64,000 nt of DNA, from assembly GCA_028671895.1 (NCBI GenBank), contig JAPMAC010000209.1, positions 21,288,501 to 21,352,500 on the forward strand, read 5' to 3'. Positions 22,265 to 33,641 of this stretch are shown one piece after another (the first letter of the stretch is position 1; each line of letters opens with the position of its first letter). Both the position numbers and the translations under genes were made by a program. The notes beneath the pieces were generated by a model. The model had not been told where the DNA came from. It worked only from the letters and a program-made list of their open reading frames with translations, and ran no database searches. The stretch comes from Oenanthe sinensis (Eukaryota; Streptophyta; Magnoliopsida; Apiales; Apiaceae).

Positions 22265-23767
22265 TTATAAGGACTCAAAAGCATTCTGTTTTAGTTCTAG
22301 TTCATGATTCCTAATTTTCAATAACTCATTAGCACTGGACAATTTAGCTATTTCCTCATTAGCAGCTAACATGCTTGTATGAATATTAAAAATTTCAGAA
22401 CTTAGACTTTCAACAGTTTTCTTATACTGAGATGTAGTCATATCAACAGTAGTAAGAAAAGGTACCTGACTTGATGAAGAAGATGAACCTTCTCCTGAGT
22501 TTGCCATGAGAGCAAGATTCTCATATTCTTTTTCTTCTTCATCTGAATCTTTCCAACACTTTCCTTTAGCCACAAAGGCTCTTCCTTGTTGCTTTTTCAA
22601 CAGGGCTTCATACTTTGCTTTGAGTTCCTCATAGTCATTGTCATTTCTTCTCACTTGTTTTGGCTTCTTGCATTCAGTTGCAAAATGCCCCATTTCATTG
22701 CAGTTGTAACACCTTATTTTGGATCTGTCCACCATACCTGTTTTGTATCCACCTTTGCCACTTCATCCAGGTTTTGAGAGATTTGGCTTGTTGAACCTGG
22801 AGCTTTGTCCTCTGGGTTTGAAAGCTTTGTTCTTCTTGAATCTCAAGTTGGAGAACTTTCTTGCCATGTAGGCCATTGTTTTGTTATCCATGTTGTCCAG
22901 TTCCTCCAAAGTGTAGAACTCATCTTCTTCACCATCCTTGAGTTCCAACGTCACACTTTCATCTTCATCTGTGATTTCTTCAATCTTGATTTGCTGTTGA
23001 TGCTGAGATTCCTTGAGCTGCATCACCTGTGGATCTTGAGCTACTAAAGCATTTGATGTGTTGACCCTTTTTCCTCTTTGACCAGCTTGAATGGCTCTCT
23101 TCTGTAGCAACTCTAGCTCATAGGTTTTGAGTATGCCATATAAAGTTTTAAGAGAAACTTTTGATAAATCCCTTCCTTCTCTTATGGCAAAAACCTTGTG
23201 CTCTAGGTGGTCAGGAAGTGTTAACATGAATTTCATGTTTACCTCCTTTTTGTCATAAAACTTTCCATGCAGCTGCAAGTCATTTATCAACCTGTTAAAC
23301 CTCTCAAACATCTCAGTCAACCCTTCACTTAGTTTAGCCATGAAAGCTTCATACTGAGACACCAGAATTTGTCTTTCATTTTCTTTTACTTCTTCTGTCC
23401 CTTCACAGAGTATCTCAATGGTTTCCCATATTTGCTTTGCACTAGTGCAGTTGACAATGTTGTTGTACATGACATTGTCAAGTGCATCAATAATGATGAA
23501 TTGAAGGCAATCATCCAGAGAAACTTTTTCTCTTTCAGTGTCATTGTACTCTGAAACTTTTTTTGGAACCCAGTAGGCTGGTATTGTTTCACCATCTACT
23601 GTAGTTTCAGGTACATATGTATGGGGAATGAAAGGACCATTTTCCAGTATTCCTGGATAAAGAGGATTGGCTGTTTTTATGAATAACATCATTTTTTGTT
23701 TCCAAAGGTTGTAATGTTCTTTGTCAAATATGGGTATTTTTATACTGCTTACTTTCTGTGCACTCAT
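22265..23767 (-). pseudogene. Sirevirus gag
   Basis: The ATG at 23767-23765 lies 38 bases after the primer site. The first about 240 residues are the copia gag capsid-like domain (DUF4219/UBN2 type; FDKEHYNLWKQKM near residue 15). A zinc knuckle CYNCNEMGHFATEC is coded near 22675-22715. One TGA (about 22763) separates capsid and knuckle, and tandem TAA TAA (about 22262-22267) cuts the frame again; all parts are in the same frame and continue into pol. Most stops look like single-base changes. The protein would form virus-like particles that package element RNA. Confidence 0.92.
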
Positions 23768-23804
23768 TTTTAGATCTTTTCAGGTTATGTATATCTAACC
23801 TGCT

Positions 23805-23816
23805 GCTCTGATACCA
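23805..23816 (-). other. Primer binding site of Sirevirus (tRNA-iMet type)
   Basis: The minus strand reads TGGTATCAGAGC two bases inside the 5' LTR. This is the standard initiator-methionine tRNA complement of plant copia elements. Confidence 0.9.
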
Positions 23817-23818
23817 GT

Positions 23819-25020
23819 TGTTAGACACTATAAGTGTTGCAGAAGGGGGGGTTGAATGCAACTTGATAATTTATCACTGTTTTGCTAACAACAAAACAAA
23901 ACAATAGAGATAATACCAAGTACTAATGCAAACATCAATAAGCATATTAAAACACAAGTTGATATACTTCAAAAATTAATATTATTAATTTTTGTTGCTA
24001 CAACTGTCTGGAAGATATTTCCAGCTTCAATAGAAAACAATAACCAAAGAATGTTAAGGTTTTCTATGCTTGAGAAAAGTTAAGCTCAGTTGCATAAGGG
24101 AAAGTGTTTATGAGATGTGTGTTTTTATACTGAAACACACACCTCACTTACAAGTGTGCTTTCCCTTGATTCCTGGACAATACTTGAAATAGAAACTTCA
24201 TTTTTTCTTCTCAAGTCTGTCTTTATTCCATTTGTAGATAAAGTTGCTCTGAGAGGATTTGACATTCTTGACTCCACGAGCATGCTTCACCTTTTTACTT
24301 ACTTTATCTCAAGTTACAGTAGTAGTCTTGACAGACTAGGTAGAGTTGTCAAGATCAATCAATGAAAGACCTTTACCTAGTCTACTTCTTGAAACAGACT
24401 GTCAGCTTCACCAAAAGGTTACTGTCAACCTTTTGCTTCTCTTTGGCGACACTAAGTTCGTCTCCGCGTATGTTGCTGTCAATCCTGACATTCTCCTGAA
24501 ACATACTATCATCTAAAGTTGCTGTCAAGGATCCCGCAAAACATGCTGTCGACTATCCTGATAAACGTGCTGTCGAACAAAGTTGCTGTCAATTCTTCCG
24601 CCAAACATACTGTCAACTCTTTCCGCCAAAGCTACTGTCAGAAAACTTGCTGTCTTTGATTCTTCAATCTCCGCCAAGTTTACTGTCAAGAAATAGTTGC
24701 TGTCATCTGTTCCAACAGATACTGTCACTTGAACATGCTGTCGTAGGCTTCAGTTTGCAGAAAGTTACTGTCAATAATTTGATCCATGCTGTGCATGAAC
24801 ACTATGTGAACTTCTACTTCATAGATCATTTTATTACATTTGTACATGACAGTAACTATCTAAACATGCTGTCACCTACTTGGCTTAAGAACATACTGTT
24901 TATAAGTGACAATTAAACATACTGTCAATGTATATATGACGGTATATTTTACTTAGTTAATTTCTAATTAATCTAAGTAATTATTAGTTGATTACATTGA
25001 TAGTACCACAATCCCTAACA
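23819..25020 (-). repeat. 5' LTR of the Sirevirus element
   Basis: It is 1202 bp with TGTTAG...CTAACA termini. It is rich in TACTGTCA, GCTGTCA and TGACAGTA motifs between 24400 and 24945. Its right edge at 25020 abuts unrelated gypsy-like sequence, so the element inserted into that older repeat or its remains. Confidence 0.93.
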
Positions 25021-25531
25021 CCTTCTTGTTCCATATGATTATTGACTAGTTGTTGATTTTCCATTACTCTAATAACATAAACAAACAAGTTATTTAGTAA
25101 GTTGCTATACACGTCTTGATATAACATTGGTAATGGAAATGCATATGTAGAAAAGAAAAGGAATAATTTTCCTTTTTAAATAAAATCCTTATTCCCATTC
25201 ATGTTATCAGATCATGTAACACAACTTACTAATGTACTTCAATGTGAAAAGTAAAAACATGTCTAAATATAATAACACGGATATACACTACAAAATTGTC
25301 ATTGACATTTATATAATATTTACATAGATACAATAGTAAACTGGCCGACTATTAACACACTAGTCCTAATACATATTACTAGGAAAATACCGGCTATGTC
25401 GACAATATACAACCAAAATTTTGACAATGCCTGCTATAACCATGCACTACCATAGATAAGCATCCTCACACACAACAGAAAGAAACAGATGGTATACAAC
25501 TACTTCCACCAACTACTTTGAAAACCTACAA

Positions 25532-26284
25532 CTACTCCCAGTTTGGGCTCACCAGATTCTTAAGGTCTGCTACCATCCTCTGATGAATACGGTAAACATG
25601 GAGATAGTCTATGTTACCTGGACCTTCTAGGTGTACAACCTCCATCTCATATGTTTCTGCCGCGATCAGTTCTCGTAGATTGTGGCGCAATTCTGCTTTC
25701 GATGTACGCGGACCACTCAGACGCTGCAATTCCCTGTTCTGTGTCCTCATCTCCCGGTAAGCTCCGTATAACTCGTGATATTCATGTGCAGGAACTGTGC
25801 GGGACTCTCCCACCTGACCACTCGAGGTAGCATTAGACCTCCCCATAATATCATCAACTAAGGCCAGAATACGAGGATGGCCAGGTGGCATCTGCTGCCA
25901 GGGTATAGGTGGTGGTGGTGGCAAGTAAGGACCCTGAACTGATGGATCAAACTGACCTGTGAAAGCTCTTGAAATGTACGAAGTTGCATGTGATGGTCCT
26001 GCAACTACTTGGGTTGCTGGTGGGATATTGGGATGTACCACCTCCTCTAGGGCTGCTGATGGCATAATCTGAGGTACCTCTTGCTCAAATTGCTAGTCAA
26101 CTGGCTGCATATGATAGGTAGGATCAGGAATAAAGTTGAACCCTATATAATACCCTAGCTCTATCGGGAAGTAGTCAGGCTGCATGATCACATCGACACA
26201 GTGTATATCATCATGGAATGATGGCATAACTGACGAAACGAGAAAACCAAGTGCTCTCACGAAAGGGTTAGTTGGATCCGGCTA
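25532..26284 (-). pseudogene. Unrecognised ORF of the gypsy-like element
   Basis: A 177-codon frame from the ATG at 26065 to 25532 extends upstream in the same frame to about 26284, interrupted by one TAG near 26095. The upstream piece contains a compact aromatic block (DDIHCVDVIMQPDYFPIE). Then come a proline-rich linker with PPPPP, a helical stretch rich in Glu/Arg/Gln (YREMRTQNRELQRLSG) and a C-terminal histidine/tyrosine-rich block ending SPNWE. I do not recognise a gag, protease or transposase motif. It lies about 230 bases after the primer site, where gag would be expected. The function is unknown. Confidence 0.45.
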
Positions 26285-26512
26285 CACAGGTGCTCTTTGA
26301 ACCCGGTGTAAATGGGTTAGCTGGTCCCGGCTACAACTAAATAACATAGTATCACAACACTACTCACAACATAGGCTTAAAGCTAAAGTCGAATATAAAT
26401 CTAACTCAAGTTAATGTAAACCTAACTCATAAAAATGTAAACCTATCTCATGTGATCTACCAAATCATTAACAAGTTATATCTCTACTTTTTTCAGTGAC
26501 TGCCAACCTGTA

Positions 26513-26524
26513 GCTCTGATACTA
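26513..26524 (-). other. Primer binding site-like sequence of the gypsy-like element
   Basis: The minus strand reads TAGTATCAGAGC, one change from the iMet-type TGGTATCAGAGC, and sits directly beside the LTR edge at 26527 (TATGACGCCC, probably from TGTGACGCCC). Confidence 0.6.
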
Positions 26525-26526
26525 AC

Positions 26527-29500
26527 TATGACGCCCTCTAAATCCGCAGTCTATATTTGGGGTCACCAACCAATCAACAATCGAAAATAATAAAATAATA
26601 AAAATCAGAGGCGCACTGATCCCGCCAACAACCAATAATCGCTAACATGTTAAATCAAGCAGCTGAAAACTAATAATAAATCCAAATACTTTATTACAAA
26701 CATAAACTAAATCTAACTCATAACCAACAATGTCTAAATAAGTTTTTAAAGTCTAAGTTAAGTTTTATTACAACTTCTATCTACAACCAAACTCAAAACA
26801 ACTAGTACTTGGGAGGCTCGTGGAGTGAGCCGTCCTGTAATCTGTGTCTCTCTACTCCTGGTAGAACGTCTGTGATGACTCATAGTGACACTCTGGCAAG
26901 ATTTAAATAGAAAGTAAGAGTAAGCCAAAGAAATTCTCAGCATGTATATATAAAACCAATCAAAATATAATCAGGATATAAGAATCTGAATAAAGAGCTG
27001 AAATGTTAAACAGTTTATAATAAAAACTGAAGTGAAAATGAATTACTGTGTATATCGAACTGAAACAATGCAGTATGTCATAGAAATGAATCAACTGCTC
27101 AAAATCAATATATAATAGCCATGTTGGCAATATGGATTGGATACAACATAAAATAAACACTATTGCTCCCTGATCAGTCTAAAAGCAATATGACCTCTTT
27201 ATAGACTATCGGTACATTTCTATACTCATAGTTATAACAAGGATTCTCAAAATGGGTACCAAATAGGTAAGTAATGTTATCATATAGGAAGATGGAATTG
27301 TTACCATATCCTCCTCAATAAATGATGGACCAACTAGATGGCCACATATGAAATATTTTTCCAATCCAATAGAACATCTGAAATCAAAGGTATGCTTAGT
27401 TTTAAATACAGACCATATCCCTATTATTTACTATGATAACACCGGATATGATGTGTTTACTATAATCAACTTCCAATATCAAGAGTACTAATGACAAGTA
27501 ACTCTGATGCACAAAATAATATAGGAATCATAAATAGCTCTGAACAACAACTATTTATCATGATATGAATAACTGAAACAGTAAAACAAAAGTGTTTAGG
27601 ATGATCAAGGAGAAAATACTGGCTTGATATAAGAGTTGGTAAAGTACTGACTAAATGCTGATAAGCGGGTAAACTACTATGACCCTCTGTGTGGTACTCT
27701 TCTCGTATCTACATATAGAATATTCTATTTTAGACAGCTAGACAGACATACAACTCTAAACATACGTTTATCTCATGTTCTAGTATCTACCCATATGTTG
27801 TATCAATATCGAAAGCAAATAATAAACAAGTACTAACAATTAGAAGCAAATCAGCATGTAAGTCACGTAGCAGATATGATTCAACAAGAAAAGACCATTC
27901 AAATAATTATTAGAAGACTCTAAAATATTATTCGAGTCAAAGTGAATCATTATTATCCCCTACAGATAATTATTAGATCTCTAAAATATTTTATAAAATA
28001 TTAATCCAGGTTTATAAATAAATTTTGAGAATTGAAACTACTTTTATCACTTCCTCATTATTTTTAGGATCTCGAGCAAACTTGCTTCAATTAAAACGGG
28101 TAAAGAGATTATTAAATAATTAAAATTAAATAGATCATTTTTATTTTCCAAAATAATTAACTCCAATTACTTTTAATTATATTTAAATAATATTTAATTA
28201 ATTAAATTAATTGATTAAAATAAATTAATCAAAATATATAAATTAATTAAATTATTATCTAAATAAATTAAATAAATTAAATTAAATTTGAAATAAGAAA
28301 AAAATATTTTATTTTATTTAAAACATTTTTCGAATTTAAAATAAATTTTAAAATAATTTTTGAAATTAAAACTAATGTTTTTGAAAATAAAATAATTTTT
28401 AATTCCAGAAACATTTTTGGTAAAAGGGGTTAGGGTTTCTAAGATCAAATCCCCCGATTCAATTGAAAGCGGCCGGAAAACTTTGAATATCTGGCAGATT
28501 ATTTTCCAGAATCCGGCCACCGGCCCGAATTCTGGTTAAATTCCGACGACATCTAATTGAGCTCCAAACATTGCCCTATGTACACAGTGTTTGCTTCCAA
28601 CAACAACTTCATAACCATACGAAGCTATAACTACCACAAGTTTAGATATAGCAACAAACACACAACCAGGTTGTGATAAACCAGAGTAGACGAGGAAAAT
28701 GACCAAAATTTAAAACTTCGGTGACTCAAAATCAATACAAATGAATACATAAATGATACCCACATACTACTGGCATCATACACAAGCTAACCCAGAAATT
28801 CAAATCAATAACCCAAGCGCAGAGTATATGTTTCGGCCAAAACGACCAATTCCCGATCAAAGTCCGACGAGTCGGAATCAACCCCCCAAAAATCAAATTA
28901 AAAATACATATATGATGTATAAGTTACGAGCTATCTACTCATGGTTACCAAACAAACAAACACATAACGATTCTCGAATTAAAAATTAACCAAGAACGCA
29001 GCTAAACATGAAATCTAAATACTTTAATTTTTTCACAACCAAACTAAGCATGTATTCATAGAGTACAATTCATGGGCTTCACAACGAATATCCATACATA
29101 AGAAATAGATGATAGAATCACCTCAATCGAAACTTTAATTTGAAATATAACCTATGAACCCTAGAAATGGCTTTCCCCCCAAATTTACCGAGTAGTTGTA
29201 AACTCTTTTAGTAAAAAATTTATTAATAAAAGTATTTATATTTTTAGGAAAATTATGGGCTTAATTTTGGTTAAAAGATAATTTACCCCATAATTAAAAT
29301 AAAAAGCCCAAAAATAATTTTTATGGGTTAAAATATAAAAATAAGTATTTTTGAATAAATATAATATATGTGTCAAAATTCTCTAAAAATTTTGAGTGTT
29401 TCAAATATAATAAAATAAAGTCATTGTGAGGATTTACTATTTTCATAAAAATAATGGTATCAAAAATAAGGTCTCAAGTCTACTACTATTGGGGTTGAGT

Positions 29501-29670
29501 CCAATAAACACAAATCGAAATAACTTTATTTTAACGGTACAAAAATTACAGTAAAATAAAATAAAATATTTTAAGTTACACAGAAGTCACATAACACATA
29601 TCAGTTAATTTTCTTATTTAATAAAAATTCAAACTCAAATAAAGATATATTTAAATATTATAAAATACAC
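26527..29670 (-). repeat. Long LTR-like block of the gypsy-like element
   Basis: About 3.1 kb of AT-rich, ORF-poor DNA bounded on the left by the primer site. The right end is placed only approximately, before LINE-coding similarity starts near 29735. The minus strand just right of it (29673-29730) would encode an acidic tail (DEDCTDEDSSDED), of unclear origin. No second copy exists in the window to confirm the LTR. Confidence 0.4.
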
Positions 29671-30619
29671 ATGATTTTCTCGTTAATCCTCATCACTGGA
29701 GTCTTCATCAGTACAATCCTCATCAATACAGTCACTATTGAAGCACCATTGACTAAGACCTTCTGGATGACTTTGTTTTTGCTCACGCAAGAGGTGTGTA
29801 ATGGGATGGAGCAACACATGAATGGGTTCTGGTGGGGTAACGGAGTGAATAATAAGGGAATCAGATGGAAGTCATGGGATAAAATGTGTGTCGTTAAAGA
29901 GGGTGGGGGATTGGGATTTCGGGAGTTAAGTAAAATCAATATTGCAATGCTCCCTAAGCAAGGGTGGAGGCTTCTAAATGAGGATAATCCTCCAGTAACT
30001 AAATTGATGAAGGCAAAGTATTTTCCAAACAGTGATTAAGGCAAAGTACGAGAGCCAATCCAAGTTTCTTGTGGAGAAGCATCATTGCGGCACAGGAAAT
30101 AGTTAAGCAAGGATGTCGTCCAAGGATTGGAAATGGGGAAGATACAGAGGTTTGGAAAGTCCCATGGTTACCGTGCTCGGAAAATAGCATGTTAACTACT
30201 TATATACCACAACATTAAAGTCATACCTGTTTCAGAGTTTTGGTTAAAGCATTGTAAACAATTATCATGCTGCATTGTAAATATTTTACCTGATTGGAGC
30301 TTTAGGCTATACCTGCTAACTAGTTTAGTACAATGTACATTTTTATTTCTAGTTTCTAGATGCTAATTACTAATTAGCTGCTTATTCCCATCTTTGGTGA
30401 CTTCCGATAGAGTATGATTTTGTTTCCTTTGGTCTATCACACACATGTCCTTGATCGACTTAAGCATCAGTTCATTATTTAAGTTCTTGTTAGTAAATTA
30501 ACATAAGTATTTAGCAAAAAATGAATTCAAGTATATAGACATCACATTGTATCATGTGGATCAACCTCTTCTGACAATGTTTTGGTAGTCAATTTATTCC
30601 TGCGACATCTTTTTTGCAG

Positions 30620-30753
30620 GTTAGACATCGTCTAAGAAGAGATCATGGTATTGAAGGTGGCATTCCTGTTGTTTTCTCATTGGAGAAACCCAAAGCAAAG
30701 CTACTACCTTTTAAGGACCAAGTGGAAATGAGGAAAATCCTTCTGATTACCAA
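30620..30753 (+). pseudogene. Captured exon of a TcdA/CsdL-like tRNA t6A dehydratase gene
   Basis: A 134-base segment is bounded by a good acceptor (TTTTTTGCAG) and a donor (CAA then GTGAGG). It encodes VRHRLRRDHGIEGGIPVVFS, then EKPKAKLLPF and, after a one-base frameshift near 30715-30720, SGNEENPSDYQ. This matches my memory of the plant homologues of bacterial TcdA (ThiF/E1-like ATP-dependent enzyme that cyclises t6A37 in tRNA). Because flanking intron-like sequence is retained, the fragment came from genomic DNA rather than cDNA. It sits inside the LINE in the same orientation. It is not a working gene here. Confidence 0.6.
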
Positions 30754-31057
30754 GTGAGGATGTTCACTTTTCACTTTGCTTTAATTTATAGAAAACTTAG
30801 CAGATACTTATGACTATGTTTTAAAAGTATATTCCTTACGGAGTCTTGTTTTAGATTCTAGACATATAACTATATAAGATATAATTCCTTGAGTATCCTG
30901 TTGCAAAAACATACTAAAATGTATGAAGGTGGATGGATTATTAGCACCAAGAGAAGCTGATGCCTTCAGCCTGAAAGAAGCCTTGTCTTGGACGAAATCA
31001 CTCGAACTTAGAAACTGCATCTTCGAAATTGATGCTAAGATGCTTGCTGATACATGC

Positions 31058-33003
31058 TTTAAAATCCCGAATTATTCACTTAAATAAAATGCTCTAAAAA
31101 TCCAATAAAAAGTTATAACAGCTCGATATCCAGCAACTTACAATCCAAAAATAAAAATATAACTCAACTACACAAATTCAAATCTAAATATAAACTTTAC
31201 AACTCCTCAAAGTCAGCAACTCGCACTCTTCCCATTAATTAGCCCACCTAACCTGCCGGGGGAAATCAAAGAAACATAGACCGACAGTGAGCGAAAGGCT
31301 CATATACGGATATAAAACAATGCAAAGAGTACAAGGGTTAGAACGATGATAATATGAATAAATAAAATATCTGAATAAAGAATGATGAAACAACTGAAAG
31401 AGACAAAAGATACTGGTCATACTTAACTCACGATATAAACAAATAAAAGATACGATAAATACTTATCTTACAATCACAACGTACATACTTTTTAATCACC
31501 AATATTCTTACTCTTACTCGTACACTTACTAGTCATATATTATATTGATCAAATACTAAAATACAAATTTACTTACTGACATGGGAGACAATCTTACTCT
31601 TACAAGATGTCATACATTTCGGTTTTCCAGAATATGTAGTCATCAAAACTTACAGGGGCTTGCATAGAACAAATCAAATGCTACCCAAAATCTTACAGGG
31701 CTTGCACAGTACAAAACACAATGCTACCCAAATAGGCAAACAAATATACACAATAGTCATGACTCTACATGTCCCATAACTCCGGCGACACGCCCATACA
31801 ATTTAAATACACCGTATAGGTGGTGCCAAAGCATGAGATTATCCACTCATGACGGAGGTCTTACAAAATCTCCCAAATCATACATATATCACAAAAAGAC
31901 TGAAATATCATGCTCAAAATATCACACATGCCAAATATCATACAATACGAACTATACAAATAAAATTAGATCAGACCAGTCCGGAAATTTAATAATTTAC
32001 TCTATAAAGATGAACTCAAATAAAAAAGTACAAAACACAAAACTCGTAGATGATTCCGAGACCTTTCCAGAATGGTAAGACTCGTCAAAAACGGATAAGA
32101 AACGAATGCAGAAAATAACTAAAGATGAGCTGTTAGAATAAAACCAGCACCTAATTACAGTAGTATTTTGAGATTTAAGACATCGAAACCACAGAATCTG
32201 ACAACGGAATGTAAACAAAAGATGAAGATCTCGAAAATACCGTTCCAGAGTAATATTACATATAATTATTGAATGAATATTCAATTTATTATGAATTTCT
32301 GAAGTTATAGTAGAACAATTTCAATAACCAACCAGATTATACAAACGACAGATTTTAATATACTTACGAACTGAATTTCAGAAAACGTAAAGAACGAAAG
32401 TTTTAGATAATTGAAATACCTTTCTAGGTAGTATAAAATCACAACAATCAAATAAAGAACGAATGAGATACAAATTTTATAAGAATCTGAATGAATACAA
32501 ACTATACACAATATACATACGAATTGAATAACAAAACAAGAACAAAGAGATTGTTACGAATACAAAGAGAGTGTAACGAAGATATCCGTACACTAAGAAT
32601 ACGAGAACAAAGAGTGTGTACAAATATTCGTACCTTAATAGTGAAAAATATAGATGTCCCCATCACACGAACCCTAATTTGATACAATAACCCATATTTT
32701 GAAGATTTTTCTTCTTTTCTTTTTCAATCTTCTCCCTCTCCTTCTCTTTTTCTTTCTCTTCTATCTTCTCTAGGCTTTCCAACTTTTTTTACGTAACTTA
32801 CAAAACTCTAACCCTTTTTCTTTTTCTTTCTATTCTATTTTTTTTTATTTTCTTCTCTTAACCAATAATCTCTAAATAATATCCTAATTATAAAATATCT
32901 ATATTCATATTCAAATAATAATATTAGTAATAATTCACTAATATTATTTTTAATATTAAATTAAATAACTTAATATATTATTGAAAAAATACGGGATGTT
33001 ACA
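31058..33003. mobile_element. Solo LTR, chromovirus-like, inserted in the LINE
   Basis: The ends are inverted and related: TTTAAAATCCCG at the left (probably from TGTAACATCCCG) and CGGGATGTTACA at the right. It is flanked by a perfect 5-bp duplication CATGC (31053-31057 and 33004-33008). Removing it rejoins the LINE RNase H coding sequence. A block near 31245-31300 (CCTGCCGGGG, then GACAGTGAGCGAAAGGCTCA) resembles conserved parts of Tekay/Del LTRs. No internal domain is present, so one LTR remained after recombination. Confidence 0.85.
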
Positions 33004-33166
33004 CATGCAGAGTCAAGGAATGTCGTCTTTTCACACGATTGTTAATGATTCATTCTATGTCAGACTCATAGGAGTGGGTTCAAAACGCTCTTGAGTTTAT
33101 GTATAATGCTCTTCAGTTTGATAAGATTTAAGTAATGTAATTACGTTGTTTTTCAAAAAAAAAAAA

Positions 33167-33641
33167 CTACCTCCTGTATATCTATGTTTCCTTTTTGCCA
33201 TTTGCAAACCTTAACCAATCTTGGAAAACTATTCTTTCGGATTTTGGATTTGATTTTTTTTATATTAAAATATAAATCATATTTATTAGTTGATAAACTA
33301 TACTCAAAAGAAAAAAAAAATCAGTATTTCAGTCCAAGAGTGTAATATAATCAAAACATCACTAATCGAATAGAAAATTTAAGAAATAAAAACCGAATCA
33401 CCGATTCAGAATACAATTACCATGTAAAATTCTCAGTTAAGCTTAAGTTTGTGAAGTAAACAATAAATCTTGACTGGGCAGGAACAAAAATATGGTAAAT
33501 TTAATGCAATAATTCTTCAAATTAAGTAAAAATAATAAATGGGTCGCTATATCTCCCACAAAAGAACACCTAACAATCTTATAAAATCTCCTAATTTCCA
33601 ACTTTTATTTACTTCATAAAAAATAATAACTGCAACATATT
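33167..33641. other. Intergenic DNA 3' of the GH17 gene
   Basis: AT-rich sequence of about 475 bases with the putative 3' untranslated region of the glucanase at its right end. I see no gene or repeat structure. Confidence 0.5.

Larger units (their letters stand above)
1..25020 (-). mobile_element. Ty1/copia Sirevirus-type LTR retrotransposon, degenerate, left LTR truncated by window edge
   Basis: Read on the minus strand the element runs from the LTR at 23819-25020, through a tRNA-iMet-type primer site, gag, protease, integrase, RT and RNase H, then a noncoding spacer, a very long accessory ORF, a polypurine tract and a second LTR (1-354 visible). The copia order (integrase before RT) is clear. 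The LTR segments 1-354 and 24667-25020 align without gaps and differ at 9 of 354 positions, mostly transitions, so the insertion is much older than the Athila element nested inside it at 4037-15779. Without that nested element and with the missing left LTR restored in length, the element would be about 14 kb. An accessory ORF after pol and the iMet primer site fit Sireviruses. The target duplication cannot be tested because the left end is outside the window. Confidence 0.93.
25021..29670 (-). mobile_element. Partial gypsy-like LTR element (one long LTR, primer site, unrecognised ORF)
   Basis: Read on the minus strand there is a long LTR-like block (about 29670-26527), an iMet-type primer site, a leader and an unidentified reading frame that stops at 25532, before the Sirevirus LTR cuts the element at 25020/25021. 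No protease, RT or integrase is left in the window. The right boundary is approximate. It could be a non-autonomous large retrotransposon derivative or simply the 5' end of an autonomous chromovirus-like element whose remainder is beyond the Sirevirus. Confidence 0.5.
29740..33166 (+). mobile_element. Degenerate LINE (non-LTR retrotransposon) 3' end, interrupted twice
   Basis: From about 29740 to 30210 the plus strand encodes the post-RT region of plant LINEs: FWWGNGVNNKGIRWKSWDKMC followed by GGGLGFRELSKINIAMLPKQGWRLL, then, after a frameshift near 30040, NPSFLWRSIIAAQEIVKQG and a tryptophan-rich segment. A foreign block follows (about 30215-30920). The RNase H-like (RVT_3) end resumes at about 30925-31057 (READAFSLKEALSWTKSLEL, FEIDAKMLAD) and continues after the solo LTR at 33009. 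The element finishes with a poly(A) run at 33155-33166. Many frameshifts and stops show that it is dead. Confidence 0.75.

Noticed and set aside
32491..32687. Short frames on both strands near 32500-32690
   Set aside because: They lie in the AT-rich chromovirus-like solo LTR and show no domain.
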